In this document: one piece after another, positions 32,597-40,155 of the stretch
Position numbering within the stretch: the first letter of the stretch is position 1
Layout of the letters: each line of letters starts with the position of its first letter
IMG/VR virus record: IMGVR_UViG_3300046514_000687
Coordinates: 47,031 to 111,030 of that record
Strand: one strand, 5' to 3'
Source: a virus
DNA length: 64,000 nt
Notes under the pieces: generated by a model
Seen by the model: the letters and a program-made list of their open reading frames with translations, nothing else
Databases searched by the model: none
What the model was told of the DNA's origin: nothing
Program-made: the position numbers and the translations under genes

Positions 32597-33216
32597 TGGA
32601 GCCCTGGCCCGCCGACGCCGTCCCCGACGCCAAGGCGCATGCCGATGCCCTGAAGGTCCACGGCCAGGTGCAGCGGTACAAGCAGGCTCACGACCGCTCG
32701 CTGTTCCTGCTCGGGCGCTGGCTGTCGCTGATGCACGACTACCGCCTGCACGAGCAGCTGGGCTACCCCACCTGGGTCAGCTACCTCGCCGCGCCCGACG
32801 TGGGCATCAGCAAGACCAACGCCCAGCGGTACATGGACGTGTCCAAGACCTACCTGGAGACTACCAAGCGCAACGGAGACCTGGCGGTGCCGGGCGACCA
32901 GGTGGCGCGCATCGGCCTGATGAAGGCGGACATCATCGGCCCGGTGATTCGCGCGGACCCCGAGCGGGCCGACGACTGGGTGGCGCGCGCGGAGACGCTG
33001 ACCGTCACCGACCTGCGGCTGGCCGTGCGGGCGGAGCGCGGCGAGGTCGTAACCGCCCTGCAGGAGGCCCAGGAGGAACTGGCGCGCAAGCTGGTCGCCA
33101 TCTGCTACCACCTGAAGTCCACGCGCGACTGGCGCACCGTCTGCGACGAACTGCTGGCCGCCCTCACGACCGGCCGGGCCTACCTGGCCGAGCTAGACCC
33201 CGACCCGCTACCCTAG
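32593..33216 (+). CDS. Helical DNA-binding-like protein (LGYxxW family)
   Basis: ATG behind GGAG; 207 residues, all helical. LLGRWLSLMHDYRLHEQLGYPTWVSYLAAPDVGIS followed by NAQRYMDVSKTYLE resembles phage/plasmid proteins in which a LGY-W motif precedes an HTH-like pair. The minus-strand protein at 59222 has the same LGYESWRAYC core, so they may be distant paralogues. Confidence 0.6.
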   Translation: MMEPWPADAVPDAKAHADALKVHGQVQRYKQAHDRSLFLLGRWLSLMHDYRLHEQLGYPTWVSYLAAPDVGISKTNAQRYMDVSKTYLETTKRNGDLAVPGDQVARIGLMKADIIGPVIRADPERADDWVARAETLTVTDLRLAVRAERGEVVTALQEAQEELARKLVAICYHLKSTRDWRTVCDELLAALTTGRAYLAELDPDPLP

Positions 33217-33223
33217 TGCCAGC

Positions 33224-33272
33224 TGGACAGCGCGGCCTAGATGGGTTATAGTAGGTACCTCACGTGGGTACC
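33224..33272 (+). promoter_or_regulatory. P9 promoter/operator, compact variant
   Basis: TGGACA (33224, best match to TTGACA), 17 bp, TATAGT 33247-33252, then only one base before GGTACC 33254 and GGTACC 33267 (7-nt gap). The stem extends outward to GTAGGTACC/GGTACCTAC. GAGGAG and GTG 33289 follow. Confidence 0.75.
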
Positions 33273-33288
33273 TACCGAGGAGAACCAC

Positions 33289-33849
33289 GTGGAACTACCG
33301 CCGGGGGTGCAGCCGTGGGAGTACCTCTCCGAGCCGCTCAGCGAGAAGGTCCTGCAGCGGCAGGGCCACGTCGCGCTGACGGCGCTGGGATTCGAGGTCG
33401 ACGAGCTGAGCCAGATCCACCCAGCGCTGATGTCGTTGGGCATCCCCGATACCATCGTCATGCAGCCGCGGTGCCCGATCGGCCTGGCCTTTATCGAGTG
33501 GAAGAAGCCGCGGCTGATGAAGCCGGGCGCCAAGCCCGGTACCTGGGTCGTGGCCCAGTACCAGACCTTCCGCACATACGAGCAGGAGGCGCGCCACCGC
33601 GACTGGACTCGCTGCGGCGTGCGGATCGTCACGGCCGACTCGGTCGACCTGGCGCTCGGCGCGCTGGCCTTCTGGGGTTTCGATATTCCCGCCGAGGCGG
33701 TCCGCCGGCCGTTCGATCCCGCGGACCAGGCGCGCTTCTACGACCCGAAAGCAGTCCCGCGCGCGGCCCTCCGCGCTCAGCGCCGCCAGCAGACTCGCCG
33801 CGCGCGGACCGCTGCGCAGCGCCAGTCGGCAGCCAGGAGAAGCCTATGA
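33289..33849 (+). CDS. VRR-NUC-type nuclease
   Basis: GTG behind CGAGGAG; 186 residues. The fold signature is SLGIPDTIVMQP...GLAFIEWKKPR (Asp then Glu-x-Lys of the PD-(D/E)xK core) and VVAQYQTFRTYEQEARHRD. VRR-NUC domains cut branched DNA or restrict in phages. Basic C-terminal tail. First gene after P9. Confidence 0.8.
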   Translation: MELPPGVQPWEYLSEPLSEKVLQRQGHVALTALGFEVDELSQIHPALMSLGIPDTIVMQPRCPIGLAFIEWKKPRLMKPGAKPGTWVVAQYQTFRTYEQEARHRDWTRCGVRIVTADSVDLALGALAFWGFDIPAEAVRRPFDPADQARFYDPKAVPRAALRAQRRQQTRRARTAAQRQSAARRSL

Positions 33850-33862
33850 GGTAGTGTGGCGG

Positions 33863-33937
33863 GGTGCGGCTTGGTGCGCCTTGGTTGGGCGGGCTTAGGT
33901 GCGGCGTGGTCCGCTAGGGCGAGGTAGGGTAGGGAGT
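33863..33937 (+). repeat. G/T-rich run of 10-bp quasi-repeats
   Basis: GGTGCGGCTT, GGTGCGCCTT, a 15-bp variant, GGTGCGGCGT, GGTCCGCTAG, GGCGAGGTAG, GGTAGGGAGT in a row. Strongly G+T on this strand, almost no A, between two genes. No promoter of the GGTACC type is present. Confidence 0.5.
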
Positions 33938-33964
33938 TCCGCAACCTGCGCGTGGAGGTCACTG

Positions 33965-34183
33965 ATGGCACAGGAACCAGGGACAGCCGTGGAGTATGAG
34001 TACGCCGGCCACGCCGGCTACGAGCCCGAAGTGTGTGTTGCCTTCTACCGCGTCACGGACGGCACCGCAGAGCTGACGTTTCGCTGCGGTCGCCCACGGC
34101 ACCGCTCGCCGTCCGTCCACGAGCACCCGCTGCCGGACGGCGCGCGGCTGGTGTGGCCGAACCCGCCCGCGGAGGCCCGCTGA
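33965..34183 (+). CDS. Hypothetical protein
   Basis: ATG behind GGAGGT; 72 residues, with CVAFYRVTDGTAELTFRCG strands and a His-rich PSVHEHPLPDG loop. TGATG overlap with the regulator. Confidence 0.55.
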   Translation: MAQEPGTAVEYEYAGHAGYEPEVCVAFYRVTDGTAELTFRCGRPRHRSPSVHEHPLPDGARLVWPNPPAEAR

Positions 34184-34596
34184 TGGAGGCGCTCAGCGAG
34201 TTCGCTACCCTGCTGCGGCGCCACCGCGAGCGACGCGGCTGGTCCTGCAACGAGACCGCGCGCGCGGTCGGCGTCGATCCGAGCTACGTTTCGCGCCTGG
34301 AGCGCGCCGAGCGGGAGCCGCCCCGCCGGCGGGTCATCGAGGACCTGGCGCAGGCGCTCCAGCTCACGACGGCAGACCAGGATGCGCTGCTGGTCAGCGC
34401 CGGCTTCACCCCCGCCAGCGTCGCGCTGCTCGGCCGCTGGGACCCCACGCTCCAGGCCGTCGCCACCGTGCTTACCGACCGGGCGATCCCCGACGCCGAC
34501 CAGGCTCGCTTCCGCGTCGTGATCGAGGCGCTGGTGACCGAGTGGCTGGCCCGCCGCCCGGCCGCACTCACCCTGGTCCAGGCGGCGGCGGGCTGA
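34183..34596 (+). CDS. XRE-family transcriptional regulator
   Basis: 137 residues. Residues 5-65 (FATLLRRHRERRGWSCNETARAVGVDPSYVSRLERAEREPPRR) are a clear XRE helix-turn-helix. The C-terminal part is helical (dimerisation). Could be a repressor or activator for the middle region; a candidate reader of the GGTACC operators by function but not by position. Confidence 0.8.
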   Translation: MEALSEFATLLRRHRERRGWSCNETARAVGVDPSYVSRLERAEREPPRRRVIEDLAQALQLTTADQDALLVSAGFTPASVALLGRWDPTLQAVATVLTDRAIPDADQARFRVVIEALVTEWLARRPAALTLVQAAAG

Positions 34597-34624
34597 TGCG
34601 CCGCGAGGAGGGCACATTAAAGGG

Positions 34625-35149
34625 TTGACAGTGACGCAGCCCTGGGCGACGCTCATCGCCTCGGGCATTAAAAAGACGGAAACGCGGGACTGGGGCACGG
34701 TCTACCGGGGCCCGCTCCTGATTCACGCCGCGCAGGGGTTCCCGCGTGAGGCGCAGGACCTCAGCCTGGCGGCACCCTTCCGCGGCCTGCTGCGCGCGGC
34801 CGGCTACCCAGTCACGCGCACCAAGCCGCAGCGCCCGCGCGACCTGCTGCCCCGCGGCGCCATCCTGGCCGTCGCCACACTGGCGGACTGCCAGCCGCTC
34901 CCGACGCTGGCGGCCGTGCGCGCGGCCAAGACGCGCTGGGGCCGCCAGGAGGTCGCGCTCAGCCTGCTCGCGCCGGGCCGCGTGCTGTGGATCCTCACCG
35001 ACGTGCACCCGCTGCCCGCGCCGCTGCCCTGGCGCGGGGCGCTGGGGATCTGGCCCGTGAGCCGCGCCGCGCAGGCGCAGATTGCCGAGTGGCTAGAGCA
35101 TACGGAGCTTGCCGATGGCCAACTGCCCGCCCCCGCTGCCGCCGATTAG
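34625..35149 (+). CDS. ASCH-domain protein
   Basis: TTG start (GTG 34631 possible). 174 residues. TVTQPWATLIASGIKKTETRDW, YRGPLLIHAAQGF and GAILAVATLADC form the ASCH fold. ASCH proteins bind RNA or modified nucleobases; some act on acetylated cytidine. In a phage with a possible modified genome this is of interest. Confidence 0.8.
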   Translation: MTVTQPWATLIASGIKKTETRDWGTVYRGPLLIHAAQGFPREAQDLSLAAPFRGLLRAAGYPVTRTKPQRPRDLLPRGAILAVATLADCQPLPTLAAVRAAKTRWGRQEVALSLLAPGRVLWILTDVHPLPAPLPWRGALGIWPVSRAAQAQIAEWLEHTELADGQLPAPAAAD

Positions 35150-35447
35150 GCCCGATACGACGGTGGTCGTGGCCGGCCGCGCCGGCCACCGCGGCACCGG
35201 CGGGCGCTACCACCGCACCGAGCTGTGCTGGACGATCCACAAGGGGGCCAAACGGCGGCTGATGACCGCCTTCTTCGCGGCCGAGGCCGGTTACTACCCG
35301 TGCCCATACTGCGCCGCCGAGCCGCCCCTGTGCTGCCGCACCGGCGACCATGCCCATCACACGCTTGCGCTGCCGGTGCTGGCGCCGCCCGAGGCGCCCG
35401 ACTGGGAGCGCGAGCTAGAGCTAGCAGAGGTGGAGCCCGATGGATAA
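35115..35447 (+). CDS. Zinc-binding small protein
   Basis: ATG 35115 (TTG 35109 upstream); 110 residues with CWTIHKGAKRRL and CPYCAAEPPLCC plus several His. Overlaps both neighbours. No family. Confidence 0.55.
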   Translation: MANCPPPLPPIRPDTTVVVAGRAGHRGTGGRYHRTELCWTIHKGAKRRLMTAFFAAEAGYYPCPYCAAEPPLCCRTGDHAHHTLALPVLAPPEAPDWERELELAEVEPDG

Positions 35448-35637
35448 CGAGCCCCTGGACCACCAGATCACGCGCCTGGCCGACTGTATCCTGACCCACT
35501 TTCCCGAGGAGCCCGGCCGCGGCGGCAGCGAGGGCGCCGTCGATGTGGCGATTCGCCTGCTGACTCGCCTGGCCGACTTCCAGGCCGCCATCCGCGGCAT
35601 CGTCGCGGAGATCCCGCCGGTGAGGAGCCGCCCGTGA
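35440..35637 (+). CDS. Small helical protein
   Basis: 65 residues, two helices (HQITRLADCILTHF, AIRLLTRLADFQAAI). GTGA overlap with the micro membrane gene. Confidence 0.55.
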   Translation: MDNEPLDHQITRLADCILTHFPEEPGRGGSEGAVDVAIRLLTRLADFQAAIRGIVAEIPPVRSRP

Positions 35638-35717
35638 TCGAGGTCGCCGTCGTGGCCGTTCTGATCTTCGCCATCCTGCGGACCGCCTACGTGATCCTGC
35701 GCCGGACCCTCCCGTGA
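35634..35717 (+). CDS. 27-residue single-helix membrane peptide
   Basis: GTG overlapping the previous stop and a CCGTGA overlap with the next gene. VAVVAVLIFAILRTAYVIL is a single membrane helix with a basic end. Tight coupling on both sides supports translation. Confidence 0.55.
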   Translation: MIEVAVVAVLIFAILRTAYVILRRTLP

Positions 35718-35935
35718 GGCGCCAGTTTATCGTGGCCGCCATCCTGGTTACGCTCGTACTCCTCGTCCTGATCCTGCTCCAGCGCTGGACGGACGGCGGC
35801 CAGCCCCCGCCGACGCCGACCACCATCCCGCTCGTGCCGGAGAGCGCGACCGCCGAGCTCCTCGTGCTCGGCCTGATCGCCGGCTGGGCGCTGCTGAACA
35901 TCTATGAGCAGTGGCGGAAGCGAGGCGACTCGTGA
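35714..35935 (+). CDS. Two-helix membrane protein
   Basis: GTG overlap; 73 residues with helices at 5-22 (FIVAAILVTLVLLVLILL) and 46-63 (AELLVLGLIAGWALLNIY). The pair with the 27-residue peptide resembles a holin/antiholin or spanin arrangement, without proof. Downstream an SLT-like enzyme is encoded. Confidence 0.55.
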   Translation: MRRQFIVAAILVTLVLLVLILLQRWTDGGQPPPTPTTIPLVPESATAELLVLGLIAGWALLNIYEQWRKRGDS

Positions 35936-36675
35936 CTGTGCGCATCTGCACCACGACGCAGGTCCGCGCGGACCTGAACGCGCCCACGACGGAGGAGTTC
36001 CTGGCCGACCTGGGCCAGCGGACGTCCAGCCGCGAGTGGGCCGTTAGTGCAGTCAACCTGGTTACGCTCGCCGGCTGGTGGAGCATCGGCTGCCAGCACA
36101 TGCGCGACCTGGCCTGCATGCTCGCCTACGCCGACCACTACAGCCACACCGGCCGCAAGCGGAGGACGCCCGTGGACATCGACGCCCTGGTCCCGCGCTA
36201 TGTCGAGGTCATCGTGGACCTCGCTACCGCGCACGAGCACACCCGCCGCTCGGCCGCCGACCACGCGGCCGAGGACCTGCTCGGGCCGCTGCTGACCGCG
36301 CCCGTTGCTCAGATCCGCGAGTTCGCCCAGCAGCTCAGCAAGGCGCTCCGCGAGGACACGCGGGTCCCCTGGATGATCTGGTCGATGTTCGAGCGGGTGC
36401 TGGAGCCGCTGATCGTGAAGGGTGCCGACGGCGAGGTGCTCCAGCTCAAGACGGCGCTGGCCGCCGAGATCGCCGAGCTGGTGGAGGCCGGCCTGGACCG
36501 CGAGGAGCTGATCGTGGCGATGGCGGGTGCTCTGCAATGGCGCTCGCCGGAGCGGCTAGAGGCGGTCAAGAAGGGCCTGCAGAAGGGAGGGAAGGCGCGC
36601 CTCACCGGCCGCGAGTCCTGCCTGTTCCTGACCGTCACCGACGAGGCCGGCGTCGAGGAGGCGGTCGTCCTGTGA
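35932..36675 (+). CDS. Hypothetical helical protein
   Basis: GTGA overlap; 247 residues, all-helical. VRADLNAPTTEEFLADLGQRTSSREW at the start and SLSAALREDT-like helices later; no catalytic motif seen. No family recognised. Confidence 0.55.
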   Translation: MTVRICTTTQVRADLNAPTTEEFLADLGQRTSSREWAVSAVNLVTLAGWWSIGCQHMRDLACMLAYADHYSHTGRKRRTPVDIDALVPRYVEVIVDLATAHEHTRRSAADHAAEDLLGPLLTAPVAQIREFAQQLSKALREDTRVPWMIWSMFERVLEPLIVKGADGEVLQLKTALAAEIAELVEAGLDREELIVAMAGALQWRSPERLEAVKKGLQKGGKARLTGRESCLFLTVTDEAGVEEAVVL

Positions 36676-36869
36676 CCCACGAGAAGACCGGCTGGGCGCA
36701 GCCGATGCGGGGCCGCGTGTTCCACTACTTCGCGAACCGGCGCTCGGTCTGCCGCGCCCGGCACTACCACTACGGGCCGTTCCTGACGGCCAAGCCCCCC
36801 AACCGCTGCTGCCACGCCTGCACCGTAACCACGCTGAAGCAGATTCTCGCCGCGCAGGAAAGGAGCTAG
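36672..36869 (+). CDS. Zinc-site protein
   Basis: GTGA overlap; 65 residues. VCRARHYHYGPF...CCHACTVT gives three or four Cys and several His. Basic; may bind nucleic acid. Confidence 0.55.
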   Translation: MTHEKTGWAQPMRGRVFHYFANRRSVCRARHYHYGPFLTAKPPNRCCHACTVTTLKQILAAQERS

Positions 36870-36871
36870 CC

Positions 36872-37138
36872 ATGTCCGAATCCGGCCCGCTTATGCCGCC
36901 CTCCGAGGAGGAACTCGCTGCCGCCACGTCGCGCCTCGCCGTCGCCAAGGACCGCCTGGACGTGGAGGAGCAGGCCGCCAAGATCGCCCTCCAGCGCCGC
37001 ACCGACGCCCGCGCCGAGATGAAGAACGCCGTGGCCTCGTGGCGCGAGATGCGCCGCCAGATGAACATCGTCGAGCAGTTCTCCTTGGACCTCGACATCG
37101 CCGCCGCCGAGGCGGACGACTCCGGGGCTGACGAATGA
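36872..37138 (+). CDS. Coiled-coil protein
   Basis: ATG behind AAGGAG; 88 residues, one long coiled coil (AVAKDRLDVEEQAAKIALQRR) with an acidic tail. ATGA overlap with the SLT-like gene. Confidence 0.6.
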   Translation: MSESGPLMPPSEEELAAATSRLAVAKDRLDVEEQAAKIALQRRTDARAEMKNAVASWREMRRQMNIVEQFSLDLDIAAAEADDSGADE

Positions 37139-37521
37139 GCGCGCTGCTGGGGCTCCTGCTCCTGCTCGGGCAGGTCGTGCCGGATGCCGACGCGGTGCAG
37201 CAGATGATCATGCAGGCCGCGGTCCGGCACGGGGCGCAGGTCGCGCGCCTGCTCGCCGTGGCCGAGTGCGAGACGGGCCGCTCCTGGGATCCCTACCGCG
37301 TCGGACGCTACGGCGAGCGCGGCGTCGGCCAGTGGCACCCGGCGCGGTCGGCGGCCTGGCGCATGACCAGCTACGCCGAGCGCGACATCTGGATCACTGA
37401 CCTCTACCGCGACGGGGCCAGCAACGCCACCTGGATCGACATCGACGGGCTGGCCGAGGTCTACGCCACCCAGCCGGAGCCCGTGCTCCGCAACGAGTGG
37501 ACCTGCTGGAGACCGCTGTGA
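37135..37521 (+). CDS. Secreted lytic-transglycosylase-like protein
   Basis: 128 residues. An N-terminal hydrophobic segment (ALLGLLLLLGQVVPDADA) is a short signal or anchor. LLAVAECETGRSWDPYRVG then ERGVGQWHPA matches the SLT/goose-lysozyme start with catalytic Glu near 44 and the GxGQ element. The rest is shortened compared with typical SLT domains. Likely peptidoglycan-active. Confidence 0.65.
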   Translation: MSALLGLLLLLGQVVPDADAVQQMIMQAAVRHGAQVARLLAVAECETGRSWDPYRVGRYGERGVGQWHPARSAAWRMTSYAERDIWITDLYRDGASNATWIDIDGLAEVYATQPEPVLRNEWTCWRPL

Positions 37522-38006
37522 GCGACTGGCCGATGGCCGCTCTAATCGACTCGCTGACGCCTCGCTACGGCCCGCGCCGCGCCGCCTTCCTGGCCGACCG
37601 GCTGAACCCTGGACAGGATCGCTACAGCCACGCGGAGCTACTGGCCCTGGCCGACAAGATTGCCCTGCTCAACGGCTGGGCGACGGTTGACGGCAACACC
37701 GTCATCCCGCAACGAGTGGACCTGATGGAGACCGCCGTGGGCGAGTCCGACGCGCTAGCGCTGCCGCCGGGGCTGCCGGCGGAACACTACCTGCTCCTCG
37801 GCCGGCTGCTCGCCTACGGAGCGCCCCGCTACGGCTTCGCCGCCGCCTGGGACCTGGCGATGCGCCTGGCGCCCACGCTGCCCGACGCCCAGCACGCCGA
37901 CCTGACGGCGATGATCCAGGAGCCCCACCTACCCCACTGGCTGTACGACGACGTGGACCGCCTGGCAACGGCCCGGCGCGTCTCCCGCATCGACGCGAGT
38001 CCCTGA
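37518..38006 (+). CDS. Hypothetical protein
   Basis: GTGA overlap with the SLT-like gene; 162 residues, helical, with two similar halves (ALIDSLTPRYGPRRAAFLADRL and LGRLLAYGAPRYGFAAAWDLAMRL), which points to an internal duplication. No family. Confidence 0.55.
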   Translation: MSDWPMAALIDSLTPRYGPRRAAFLADRLNPGQDRYSHAELLALADKIALLNGWATVDGNTVIPQRVDLMETAVGESDALALPPGLPAEHYLLLGRLLAYGAPRYGFAAAWDLAMRLAPTLPDAQHADLTAMIQEPHLPHWLYDDVDRLATARRVSRIDASP

Positions 38007-38018
38007 TGGAGGAGCACG

Positions 38019-38453
38019 ATGGCTACGACCAACGGCACAGGCGACCGGAACCAGGTGGGCCGCCCGACCCTGGGGGCGGTGCGCGAGCCCCTGCGCCACA
38101 ACCTCAGCGACCAGCTCTACGTGGCGGGCCAGATGCTGCTGGACATGAGCCGCAAGGTGGAGCGCCAGGAGGTGGGGGACTACCAGAGCCAGGGCGAGGT
38201 GGTCGGCTCGGCCCTGCTGAAGATCGTCCTCTTGCACGGGCAGTTGGGGGCGCTGGACGAGGCCGAGGGCGGCAAGATGCACGGGCGCACCACGCCGACC
38301 TTCCCGGACGCGGACCCCGAGGTGACGGACCAGGTGCAGCGCTTCCGCGAGCGGCGAGACTTAGAGCGGACCCAGCGCCGCCAGCGCCCGCCCGAGTTCG
38401 ACGCCCCGCCCGACTTCAGCGCCGACCCGGAGCCCCCGAGCGACTATCCGTGA
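38019..38453 (+). CDS. Hypothetical protein
   Basis: ATG behind GGAGG; 144 residues. Gly/Pro-rich start, helical middle (QLYVAGQMLLDMSRKVERQE), disordered acidic C-terminus. No family. Confidence 0.55.
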   Translation: MATTNGTGDRNQVGRPTLGAVREPLRHNLSDQLYVAGQMLLDMSRKVERQEVGDYQSQGEVVGSALLKIVLLHGQLGALDEAEGGKMHGRTTPTFPDADPEVTDQVQRFRERRDLERTQRRQRPPEFDAPPDFSADPEPPSDYP

Positions 38454-38542
38454 TCCTGCTCTGGTGGTTCGGCTTCTGGTACCCACCCGGCTATCGCGCG
38501 CTCGGGCGCCTGGAAGCCTGGCTCCAGGCGCACCTGCGCTGA
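38450..38542 (+). CDS. 30-residue membrane peptide
   Basis: GTGA overlap. VILLWWFGFWYPPGYRALG is a short aromatic hydrophobic segment followed by a basic amphipathic helix. Tight coupling supports it; function unknown. Confidence 0.45.
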   Translation: MILLWWFGFWYPPGYRALGRLEAWLQAHLR

Positions 38543-38551
38543 GGAGGATCG

Positions 38552-38797
38552 ATGCGCCTACCGCAGACCGCGCGCAACCTGCTCTGGGTGGTGCCCTTCG
38601 TGGTGCTCATCCTCGGTACCGTATACCTGGCGGCGACGGTGAAGGTGCCGACCGGCGCCCAGGACGTCCAGCGCCCGCTGCGCTACGGCCCGGAGCTGAA
38701 TCCGCCGACAGTGATGGACCTCGGCCACGGCATGTACTGCATGAGCTTCTCGGGCGGCAACATCAGCTGTGTGTACGCCCCGGACTGGGTGCGTTAG
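38552..38797 (+). CDS. Single-pass membrane protein with Cys pair
   Basis: ATG behind GAGGAGG; 81 residues. Membrane helix LLWVVPFVVLILGTVYLAA, then a soluble part with YCMSFSGGNISCVY, likely a disulphide outside the membrane. Inner-membrane anchored small protein. Confidence 0.6.
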   Translation: MRLPQTARNLLWVVPFVVLILGTVYLAATVKVPTGAQDVQRPLRYGPELNPPTVMDLGHGMYCMSFSGGNISCVYAPDWVR

Positions 38798-38808
38798 AGG
38801 GGGGAACG

Positions 38809-38976
38809 GTGCCGATTGCCTACCGCTGCACCTGCGGCCACTGGAGCTGGTCGCACCTGTTCCTAGAACACCCTGGCGTTCCGACGACCTGGCCCTGCCG
38901 CGGCGCCGACCGCGCGACCGGCCAGTCCTGCCCCTGCCGCGACCTGGACCCCGCGGAGCGGGTGCTGGTGCCCTGA
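38809..38976 (+). CDS. Cys-rich zinc microprotein
   Basis: GTG behind GGGGGG; 55 residues with CTCGHWSWSH...CRG...CPCRD, a plausible zinc site. ATG overlap with the next gene. Confidence 0.55.
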   Translation: MPIAYRCTCGHWSWSHLFLEHPGVPTTWPCRGADRATGQSCPCRDLDPAERVLVP

Positions 38977-39179
38977 TGGCAGACCGACTCATCAAGCTGC
39001 TCGCCGTGGAGTGGGCCTCGAACGGCCTGCCCGGCGACGGATGGACGCTGAGCACCCCGCCGGACCGCGTTCTGAGCTATGACTGGCTCCGAGGCGACCC
39101 GGCGACCCGGCGGATAGTCGTCGTGATCGAGCGCGACGGCTGCTACGAGACGGCCGTGCTCGTGGCAAGGCAGGTCTAG
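38976..39179 (+). CDS. Hypothetical protein
   Basis: 67 residues, alpha/beta (LIKLLAVEWAS, RRIVVVIERDGCYETAVLVA). No family. Confidence 0.5.
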   Translation: MADRLIKLLAVEWASNGLPGDGWTLSTPPDRVLSYDWLRGDPATRRIVVVIERDGCYETAVLVARQV

Positions 39180-39180
39180 C

Positions 39181-39375
39181 ATGGGGCTCCGCTTTCGCTC
39201 GGCGCGCGGCTTCACCTGCCCGCGCTGCTGCCGCATCACTCGCCACCCCAAAGACGTAGCCAACGCTTACTGCGGATGTTGCGGCGGGCCTGGTCTGCCG
39301 CGCGACTGCGAGCACACTATTCCGTTCCCGAAGGCTGTCCCGGCCCTGCCGCCCCGCCTGCCGAAGGGAGTCTGA
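39181..39375 (+). CDS. Zinc-ribbon protein
   Basis: 64 residues: CPRCCRIT...YCGCCGG...CEH. Two CxxC pairs plus His. GC slightly lower than average. Confidence 0.6.
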   Translation: MGLRFRSARGFTCPRCCRITRHPKDVANAYCGCCGGPGLPRDCEHTIPFPKAVPALPPRLPKGV

Positions 39376-39378
39376 CCG

Positions 39379-39621
39379 ATGGGGAAGGACCTCAAGTACG
39401 GGACCGTTACCACGCAGCACAAGGCGATTCCCGACGATGAGCCGGTGATCCTCCTCCGCGGCCAGGACGTATTCTGCGCTCCGACGGCGCGCGCCTACCT
39501 CGCTATCCTGGCCGAGAACGGGATGGCTAATACGCCGCTGGCCGTCGCTATGCGCCGCGCGCTGGTCGCGGTGCAGGTCTGGCAGGCCGAGCACCCGGAC
39601 CGGCTGAAGATTCCTGACTAG
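39379..39621 (+). CDS. Hypothetical protein
   Basis: 80 residues. VILLRGQDVFCAPTARAYLAIL and helical AMRRALVAVQVWQAEHP recall small phage proteins of unknown role. Lower GC, next to the HNH endonuclease. Confidence 0.6.
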   Translation: MGKDLKYGTVTTQHKAIPDDEPVILLRGQDVFCAPTARAYLAILAENGMANTPLAVAMRRALVAVQVWQAEHPDRLKIPD

Positions 39622-39630
39622 GAGGCGCGT

Positions 39631-40155
39631 ATGGGTAGCCACCTGGGAGCGCTTAAAGTCGCTGCTGCACGGATCGGAGTGAGCATCGAGGACTACGAAA
39701 CTAACCGGGCTGCTGGTCTCAAGTGGTGCCACGGCTGCGGCGGCTGGCAGCAGCGCGAGGAGTTTAAGATCGACCGGTCACGCGGTGATGGGCTAAGCGC
39801 AGTCTGTGCCGTGCTGGTTAACACTACTGCTCGGGCCGGCTACCAGCGTAAGGGTCCTCCGCTCCGAGCCGGGCCGGCTCCGCTGCCGGCCCGCGATGGC
39901 GACAAGCGCCAGGCGCGTAAGCGCGTGAACCAGATGGTTCTGGCCGGCCGCCTTGCGCGCCCGAACGACCTGCCCTGCTTTGACTGCGGCCACCGCCGCA
40001 GTCTCGGCACCTTCGGTGGGCGGCGCCACGAGTACGATCACTACCTAGGCTACGACGCGCTCCACCATCTGGCAGTGCAGGCGGTCTGTAGTCGCTGCCA
40101 CCACCGCCGAGCGCGCGACCGCGGAGAGCTGAAAGGGGGCCGCCGCCATGTCTGA
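39631..40155 (+). CDS. HNH homing-type endonuclease with zinc module
   Basis: ATG behind AGGAGG; 174 residues. Residues 33-62 (CHGCGGWQQREEFKIDRSRGDGLSAVC) form the first half of a zinc module, and CFDCGHR...YDHYLGY...VCSRCHHRR at 118-155 is the HNH core with its Cys pairs. Codon use is AT-richer, and the first third of the next gene shares this, so recent homing is likely. Confidence 0.75.
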   Translation: MGSHLGALKVAAARIGVSIEDYETNRAAGLKWCHGCGGWQQREEFKIDRSRGDGLSAVCAVLVNTTARAGYQRKGPPLRAGPAPLPARDGDKRQARKRVNQMVLAGRLARPNDLPCFDCGHRRSLGTFGGRRHEYDHYLGYDALHHLAVQAVCSRCHHRRARDRGELKGGRRHV

